Shown here: positions 1 through 64,000 of the stretch, piece after piece | Position numbering within the stretch: the stretch's first letter is position 1 | How the letters are laid out: every line of letters begins with the position of its first letter | DNA from: Amorphochlora amoebiformis | Taxonomy: Eukaryota; Cercozoa; Chlorarachniophyceae | Direction: 5' to 3' | Assembly: GCA_054601695.1 (NCBI GenBank) | Contig: BAAHQB010000209.1 | Coordinates: forward strand, 280,267-344,266 | DNA length: 64,000 bases | Made by a program: the position numbers and the translations under genes | Notes under the pieces: generated by a model | Seen by the model: the letters and a program-made list of their open reading frames with translations, nothing else | The model's database searches: none | What the model was told of the DNA's origin: nothing

Positions 1-146
1 GATAAACGTTAAAACCTATATATATATGTATATACATATATATATATATATATATATCTGTATATGTATATATGTATATATGTGTATACATGTGTATATA
101 TGTATATGTATACGTATATATGCATACATACATACATGTATATATA

Positions 147-190
<44 letters not shown>

Positions 191-236
191 AAAAACTACA
201 TTAAAATATATATATATATATATACACACACATATA

Positions 237-281
<45 letters not shown>

Positions 282-353
282 GCATAGAGATAGGTGTATA
301 TTTATACATATATGGTCTTAATATATATTATATATATGTGTATATTTACATGT

Positions 354-399
<46 letters not shown>

Positions 400-497
400 A
401 TATATATATATATATATATACAAAATTTCTATATACATATATTTATTTATATATGTATGTATATATGAATATATATATATATATATATATATATTTA

Positions 498-576
<79 letters not shown>

Positions 577-581
577 TATAT

Positions 582-662
<81 letters not shown>

Positions 663-683
663 ATATTACATATGTGTATATAT

Positions 684-731
<48 letters not shown>

Positions 732-801
732 TTATATATATGCATGTAATATGTGTAACATTGGTATATATATATGTGTGCGTAATATGTGTAATATATA
801 T

Positions 802-832
<31 letters not shown>

Positions 833-905
833 GTCTTATATCTTACATAATATGAACTACACGTGTATACACCCTACCTCACCCCTTATTCTGAGCCTAA
901 TTTAG
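1..905. repeat. (TA)n microsatellite at window start
   Basis: Almost pure TA dinucleotide with short TG, CA and TTTA interruptions. It lies upstream of the first recognisable exon (906-954). Because that exon opens with an acceptor and an incomplete codon, this stretch is most likely intron of the gene that follows. No gene is visible in it. Confidence 0.9.
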
Positions 906-30493
<29,588 letters not shown>

Positions 30494-30666
30494 TTGTTAT
30501 ACTAGTGTTATTGCTATTATGATTCTTGTTAATCTTCTTGATACTGATATATTATTCCTATGGATATTCGTCTGTGAATATACAATATACACTCATTGGT
30601 ATTACTAGTGTTAGCAACGATTTGCTAGAGTTCTATCTAACCAATAGAGTTCTATCTAACCAATTG

Positions 30667-30702
<36 letters not shown>

Positions 30703-30860
30703 ATATGAAATATCTGCAAATTTTGAAAATTTCTAGATCTCTTTTTTTCCTTCGTTTCTCATTTCCCTCTCTACGGTTCCTTTTTCCAATCTCTATTTTT
30801 GGCTCTTTCCCTCTTTCACAACGGCATATATTCCTTACTATTTAAAGAATGTACATGCAC

Positions 30861-30904
<44 letters not shown>

Positions 30905-30907
30905 TAT

Positions 30908-30963
<56 letters not shown>

Positions 30964-30964
30964 G

Positions 30965-31020
<56 letters not shown>

Positions 31021-31071
31021 GTTATATGAAAAAAATAATAAATAGCCGTGTATGATGCAATGCAGCCGAGG
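30494..31071. other. Interval between kinase stop and FKBP gene start
   Basis: A T/C-rich tract (about 30735-30830, CTCTTTTTTTCC, TCCCTCT) is followed by TA/CA repeats. No coding exon recognised. It probably holds the kinase 3' end and the promoter of the next gene, but no TATA box can be told apart from the TA background. Confidence 0.5.
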
Positions 31072-44379
<13,308 letters not shown>

Positions 44380-44394
44380 GGTGTCATTGACACC
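44380..44394 (-). terminator. Histone-type 3' hairpin of H1
   Basis: On the minus strand GGTGTC AAT GACACC, then ACCT, 59 nt past the H1 stop. Stem and flank are the same as for H3. Confidence 0.75.
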
Positions 44395-44453
44395 TTTTGG
44401 AGATATGAGGGTAAGGAAATATGGAGGTTGAGTTCGCTGTAGCCCTGAAAGAT

Positions 44454-44987
44454 TTACTTCTTCGACTTCTTGGAACCCTTCTTCTTCCCCTTGGTAGCCT
44501 TCTTCGCAGGCTTCTTCTTGGTGGTCTTCTTCGCAGGCTTCTTGGCCTTGGTGGCCTTCTTGGCGGGTTTCTTGGCGGTCTTCTTGGTGGTCTTTTTAGC
44601 AGGCTTCTTGGCCTTAGTTGCCTTCTTGGCCTTAGTCTTGGTCGCCTTCTTAGTCACCTTCTTAGCTTTGGTCTTCTTAGCCTTGGTGGCTTTCTTTTTG
44701 GGCTTGGTGGCCTTCTTCTTCTTGGGAGCAGCCTTCTTCTTCTTGGGAGCAACCTTGAAGTCCGGGCTGAGCTTGAAGCTTTGCTTCATCTGAACGAGAA
44801 TTCCACCCTCAACCGCCTTCTTGATAGCGGTACGGAGAGCGGAAGCAAAAGTCCTTTGGTTGACTTTGTAGTTGGAGAGGATGTACTTGGTGATGGCCTG
44901 GCGAGAAGCTCCCTTGCGGATCTTAAGCTCCTTGATGGCTGTAGTGACCATCTTCTGGTAGGTGGGGTGGGTGGCTGGCTTGGGCAT
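44454..44987 (-). CDS. H1: Linker histone H1/H5
   Basis: A 177-residue single-exon frame. Residues about 5-75 form the winged-helix linker-histone globular domain: HPTYQKMVTTAIKELKIRKG, ASRQAITKYILSNYKV, FASALRTAIKKAVEGGILVQ. The remaining ~100 residues are a Lys/Ala-rich tail with KKATKAKK-type repeats, typical of H1. It binds linker DNA at the nucleosome dyad. Start: MPKPATHP, directly before the domain. It is transcribed divergently from H3 with 266 bp between start codons, implying a shared promoter region. Intronless and GC-rich. Confidence 0.96.
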   Translation of the reverse strand: MPKPATHPTYQKMVTTAIKELKIRKGASRQAITKYILSNYKVNQRTFASALRTAIKKAVEGGILVQMKQSFKLSPDFKVAPKKKKAAPKKKKATKPKKKATKAKKTKAKKVTKKATKTKAKKATKAKKPAKKTTKKTAKKPAKKATKAKKPAKKTTKKKPAKKATKGKKKGSKKSKK

Positions 44988-45664
<677 letters not shown>

Positions 45665-45694
45665 ATTCTTTTGCATTCCAGCAATCAAACAACC

Positions 45695-45709
45695 GGTGTC
45701 TTTGACACC
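45695..45709 (+). terminator. Histone-type 3' hairpin of H3
   Basis: GGTGTC TTT GACACC followed by ACCT and a purine-rich AAAAAGAGAAAC, reminiscent of the histone downstream element. Same stem as after H1. Confidence 0.78.
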
Positions 45710-46244
45710 ACCTATGAAAAAGAGAAACTTGTGATTTCCCTGAATCATTGTGGGGTGGGGCTCATCTCTGAAAGAACAAGTTGTGAAGTGAGTTTGAACT
45801 GAAAATTGTACTACCGGTGTCGTGTATATTACGAATTTGCGGAGCACAGCTTATTGGGTGATGGGAGCTGCTGTACCCGGCGATTACGGCAGGTTACTGC
45901 GCAATTTATCTGCTTGCTGTTACCAATATCTTAATTGCCAACCAAGGCTGGGAAATTGTAACAGTGTAAAACTATCAATTAGATCATAGGTTAGTTACTT
46001 TACTTAGGTTGACTAGTGTATTGAGTTCATCAATCGTTAACCAAACATATTTATATATATATAAATACTAGAACCCTGTATAATTACGATTCTAATAATA
46101 CGCATGTCACTACTCTTAAGTTCTAGTCTTCTAGAGTGTATATGTTAGTACTAGTTGTAGTAGTCCTAGCTAGCACTACGGTACGTAATACTAGTGCTAG
46201 TAGTAGTTGCGATCGATCGTCTATCACACACATATAATATAAAT
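45710..46244. other. Intergenic between convergent H3 and cyclase-family genes
   Basis: Unique AT-rich sequence with CTAG-rich words (46090-46260). It holds the 3' ends of both flanking genes. No other gene seen. Confidence 0.6.
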
Positions 46245-51300
<5,056 letters not shown>

Positions 51301-51964
51301 TCTATTCGAAATTAGAATAAATAAACCGTACGTGACTAGATGTGACTCGACGTATTGAAACGGGGAGAGGAAGGGAATAGGCCGTGGTTGAGATAGGTCA
51401 TTAAGGGCACACACGAGAATACATCCACTCTTTTTTTTAACGGAAGATCCGGTGTAAAAACACGCCCGAAAACATCTATCCTTCTGGAAAGAAAACCAAC
51501 GATCTTCATCACCCTAGATTCCTACTTTAGTTTTCTCCCCTTACCGGATCGACTCTTCGAACCCAAATCTGTCACTCTGATATGTCACACATATCGAGGT
51601 ATTTTGGCGCGCATGTCACGGAGGTGTCACTAGTCGTGACCCGGTGCCGCGTCGTGCAAATCTGGGATAAATGGATTGGCGATGCGAGTGACTGGAGCCG
51701 GCTTAGTGGTCGCCCTGACACTATCCCTTGCGGCCCCCGGGCTACGTAGACGACGAACAACATATTCACGTGAAAGACGGACCGCACAAGCGGGAGTTTT
51801 TCAAAGGCTAAGAGGGGGAGTGGTGATTCCGAGGGAGCTTGTTTCGCCGTGAGCCGATTCTTTTCAAATCCATGTCTTTTGGTTGTTATATTGGGGAAGG
51901 GATGGGAAGTCGGCAGGGATTTGAGTCTTCTTCTTTGTATGTATGTGCATACTTTTACATTTTT
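51301..51964. promoter_or_regulatory. Divergent region between hydrolase and NHL genes
   Basis: About 660 bp of unique, TA-free, comparatively GC-rich sequence between two genes that start in opposite directions. It contains GTGTCACTAGTCGTGACCC-like dyads near 51625-51645. Probably a bidirectional promoter. The upstream part may include extra coding sequence of the hydrolase if the ATG at 51414 is used. Confidence 0.55.
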
Positions 51965-63678
<11,714 letters not shown>

Positions 63679-63805
63679 GTGATTTTAATATATGTATATA
63701 TATATATGTAAATATATATATATATATGTATATATATGTATGTATATAATATATATATATATATATACATATATACATAAATACATATATATATACACAT
63801 ATATA

Positions 63806-63844
<39 letters not shown>

Positions 63845-63855
63845 TATACACATAT

Positions 63856-63915
<60 letters not shown>

Positions 63916-64000
63916 TGTATATATATATGTATAGAAATACATTAGTATATCATTTGTAAACATATATACACATATATATATATGTGTGTGTGTGTGTGTC
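63679..64000. other. TA/TG-rich tail of window, NHL intron
   Basis: Begins with donor GTGATT after exon 63588-63678 and continues as TA with TG/CA interruptions. No further exon before the window ends. Confidence 0.8.

Overview
This is a nuclear segment of a unicellular-type eukaryote that I cannot place in a lineage. The evidence is core histone genes, GT-AG introns by the dozen, tRNA-headed dispersed repeats and TTAGGG-type interstitial arrays; all three standard stop codons are used. No bacterial operon, CRISPR array, rRNA or tRNA gene was recognised. The window is dominated by (TA)n microsatellite. Nearly all long open frames are YIYIYI translations of that repeat and are not genes. The real coding information sits in short islands (11 to about 175 nt) between TA arrays. 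I rebuilt the genes by hand from acceptor (AG) and donor (GT, twice GC) boundaries, requiring the reading phase to carry across each junction; every intron kept in the five models joins in phase.

Layout. 906-20919 (+): a 5'-partial 32-exon gene with a long helical N-terminal region and a C-terminal kinase fold that has lost the catalytic residues I can align (pseudokinase). 21969-30493 (+): a 20-exon gene for a kinase with an intact HRD/DFG/APE set, sharing several intron positions and phases with its neighbour, so the two look like an old tandem duplication. 31072-43049 (+): a 17-exon FKBP-type prolyl isomerase with an acidic, coiled-coil-like tail. A histone H2B gene lies antisense inside one of its introns (35307-35672). 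44454-44987 (-) and 45254-45664 (+): divergent linker histone H1 and histone H3. 46245-51300 (-): a 14-exon cyclase-family (kynurenine-formamidase-like) metal hydrolase with one exon duplicated exactly. 51965 to beyond 63678 (+): an NHL-repeat beta-propeller protein, 3'-partial, divergent from the hydrolase gene.

Recurring structure. A dispersed family with tRNA-like A/B boxes and inverted ends (about ten copies) sits in the TA arrays. A second family occurs twice in the pseudokinase gene. Several 40-160 bp unique segments are locally duplicated between TA arrays, once including an exon and once amplifying a 5' splice site. Degenerate CCCTAA tracts lie on the sense strand just before many acceptors and may supply CTAAC/CTAAT branch points. 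The three histone genes share a 3' hairpin (GGTGT...ACACC) and an 11-bp upstream motif.

How genes work together: the histones form a small dispersed cluster with common 3'-end and promoter signals. The kinase/pseudokinase pair is the best candidate for a functional module. No functional link among the other genes is visible. All exon models are inferred from sequence alone, with no transcript data.
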